Origin: CAVVSD01 sp963750895
Lineage (GTDB): Bacteria; Actinomycetota; Thermoleophilia; Solirubrobacterales; Solirubrobacteraceae
Assembly: GCA_963750895.1 (NCBI GenBank)
Contig: CAVVSD010000001.1
Coordinates: 496,001-560,000, forward strand
Direction of reading: 5' to 3'
Length of the DNA stretch: 64,000 nucleotides
Below are positions 62,997 through 64,000 of this stretch, in pieces; the first letter of the stretch is position 1, and every line of letters starts with the position of its first letter. Made by a program: the position numbers and the translations under genes. Under the pieces are notes generated by a model. That model did not search any database and had not been told where the DNA came from. It worked only from the letters and a program-made list of their open reading frames with translations.

Positions 62997-63635
62997 TGAG
63001 CTGACCGACCCGAGCAGCCGGCGCAGCGCGCGGACGTCGCCGCCCACCTCGGCGCGTCCGTCCGCCACCGCCGCGTCGAGCGACGGCGGATCGGCGAGGA
63101 CGTCGTTGAGGGTCGACGGATCGATGCGCAGCGTCGCCTCGGGCGCCGCCGGCTCGCCCGGTTCGACCTCCACGGCGCCGCCCGAGATGCGAACCGTCCA
63201 CACGGTCTCGCCCAGCTCGAACCGGTACGCGGCCGGCGGCGCAGCCGGATCGACCTGCGCGCCGCCGCGCAGGAACAGCAGGACGGACGTCGCGCTGAGC
63301 GTCGGCTGCCCGGGCGGCTGCGGCGCCCGGATGCCCCAGCCGCCCAATGCGAGCACGACGGGCTCGAGCTCGCGGCCCCACGGCGTGAGCTCGTAGACGG
63401 TCGACCCGGCCGGCGGCGGCAGCGTGCGACGCCCCACGACGCCGTGGCCCTCGAGCTCGCGCAGGCGGTCGGCGACCATGTTCGAGCTCGCGCGGGGGAG
63501 TGCACGACGCAGGTCCGAGAAGCGCTGCGGCCCGAGCAGCAGCTCGCGCACGACGAGCAGCGCCCAGCGCTCGCCGACGACGTCGAGGGCGCGCGCGATG
63601 CCGCAGCGGTCGCCGTACGTGCGGGTGGTCGGCAT
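62994..63635 (-). CDS. HxlR-family transcriptional regulator with C-terminal SCP2-like domain
   Basis: 213 residues. N-terminal HxlR winged helix: CGIARALDVVGERWALLVVR, ELLLGPQRFSDLRRALPRAS, MVADRLRELEGHGVVGRRTL (first Cys of HxlR is conserved), followed by a sterol-carrier-like domain (VWTVRISGGAVEVEPGEPAA, DPSTLNDVLADPPSLDAAVA). Regulators of this layout often sit next to and control the divergent VOC/glyoxalase gene, as here (78 bp apart). Confidence 0.87.
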   Translation of the reverse strand: MPTTRTYGDRCGIARALDVVGERWALLVVRELLLGPQRFSDLRRALPRASSNMVADRLRELEGHGVVGRRTLPPPAGSTVYELTPWGRELEPVVLALGGWGIRAPQPPGQPTLSATSVLLFLRGGAQVDPAAPPAAYRFELGETVWTVRISGGAVEVEPGEPAAPEATLRIDPSTLNDVLADPPSLDAAVADGRAEVGGDVRALRRLLGSVSS

Positions 63636-63712
63636 GATGCGAAGTTAGCACTCAACGAGTTGTGAAGAACAACCATATGGGTACGCTCGAAGCACCCGAC
63701 GAGAGGAACACC

Positions 63713-64000
63713 ATGACCCAGCCCGTCGTGCACTTCGAGATCATCGGCAGCGACCCCGGCAGGCTCCGCGGCTACTACGGCGAGCTGTTCGGATGGGAGT
63801 TCGACACGAGCGGGCCCGTCGCGGAGGCAGTGTCGAAGGCCGGCGAGTACGGCTTCACGGAGCCGCCGCCGGAAGGCCCAGGCATCCCGGGCGGCGTGGG
63901 CGGAGGCGAACAGCCACGACCCCCACGTCGTCTTCTACGTCGGCGTCCCGGACGTCGAGGCGGCGCTGACCGAGGCGGAGCGCCTGGGCGGCACCCGCCG
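63713..64000 (+). CDS. VOC/glyoxalase-family protein (frameshift; cut by window end)
   Basis: ATG 63713 with GAGAGGA upstream: MTQPVVHFEIIGSDPGRLRG, YYGELFGWEFDTSGPVAEAV. An indel near 63905 leads to NSHDPHVVFYVGVPDVEAAL and TEAERLGGTRR at the window edge. Beta-alpha-beta-beta-beta VOC fold with a likely metal ligand His in VVHFEI. Probably a small-molecule-binding or detoxifying protein, co-regulated by the divergent HxlR gene. The 3' end is outside the window. Confidence 0.8.
   Translation, partial: MTQPVVHFEIIGSDPGRLRGYYGELFGWEFDTSGPVAEAVSKAGEYGFTEPPPEGPGIPGGVGGGEQPRPPRRLLRRRPGRRGGADRGGAPGRHPP

Overview
The window is GC-rich (roughly 70 percent or more) bacterial DNA with short intergenic gaps and many 1-4 bp start/stop overlaps. 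An actinobacterial origin is supported by a perfect CGAAC-N4-GTTCG SOS box before lexA, a rifamycin-associated element before a Rox-like monooxygenase, an ECF41/SigJ sigma factor with its own promoter, a nicotinoprotein (NDMA-type) methanol dehydrogenase homologue, and a bacterial type A RNase P RNA. A deep-branching actinomycete such as Thermoleophilia/Solirubrobacterales would fit, but that placement is inference.

Layout. 1-8826: catabolic region with a FAD hydroxylase (cut by the window edge), extradiol dioxygenase, FAH-type hydrolase, iron alcohol dehydrogenase followed by a MoxR/CoxE pair, aldehyde dehydrogenase and a small isomerase-like protein. Two near-identical palindromes sit in its two divergent promoter gaps. 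8829-15017: def, then a leftward overlapping operon gnd-zwf-GH15-DsbA and a PPOX-fold protein. 15152-22852: peroxiredoxin, cupin, secreted proteins, a histidine kinase with two response regulators, and a hydrolase lacking its nucleophile segment. 22857-29684: leuC/leuD-like dehydratase with a 3-hydroxyacyl-CoA dehydrogenase, divergent FAD oxidoreductase and hydantoinase genes, TetR, and an MBL-fold protein. 29689-31593: ECF41 promoter, epimerase and sigma factor. 31590-45932: DMT transporter, methyltransferases, Rox operon under a rifamycin-associated element, msrA, exported intradiol dioxygenase, a response regulator, hyuBA, and a hybrid kinase.

45935-60650 is an integrated island. The 3' end of tRNA-Leu(GAG) with its terminator occurs three times (about 45.98, 47.6 and 60.6 kb). 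Only the right-most copy is a full tRNA, and two copies are followed by an integrase start. This reads as two related elements accreted in tandem. The larger, about 13 kb, carries mostly unrecognised small genes: a leftward block of exported or lipoprotein genes and a rightward, translationally coupled block containing a secreted thermonuclease, arranged around a TetR gene and promoter. I see no capsid, packaging, replication or conjugation gene, and the integrase lacks its catalytic domain.

60741-64000 returns to core chromosome: lexA with a coupled zinc-ribbon protein, a DMT transporter, rnpB, an HxlR regulator and a VOC protein cut by the window edge.

Caution: more than twenty genes contain apparent one-base indels with intact coding signal on both sides. 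Most look like uncorrected sequencing error rather than decay, so frame-interrupted genes are listed as CDS unless they are also truncated.
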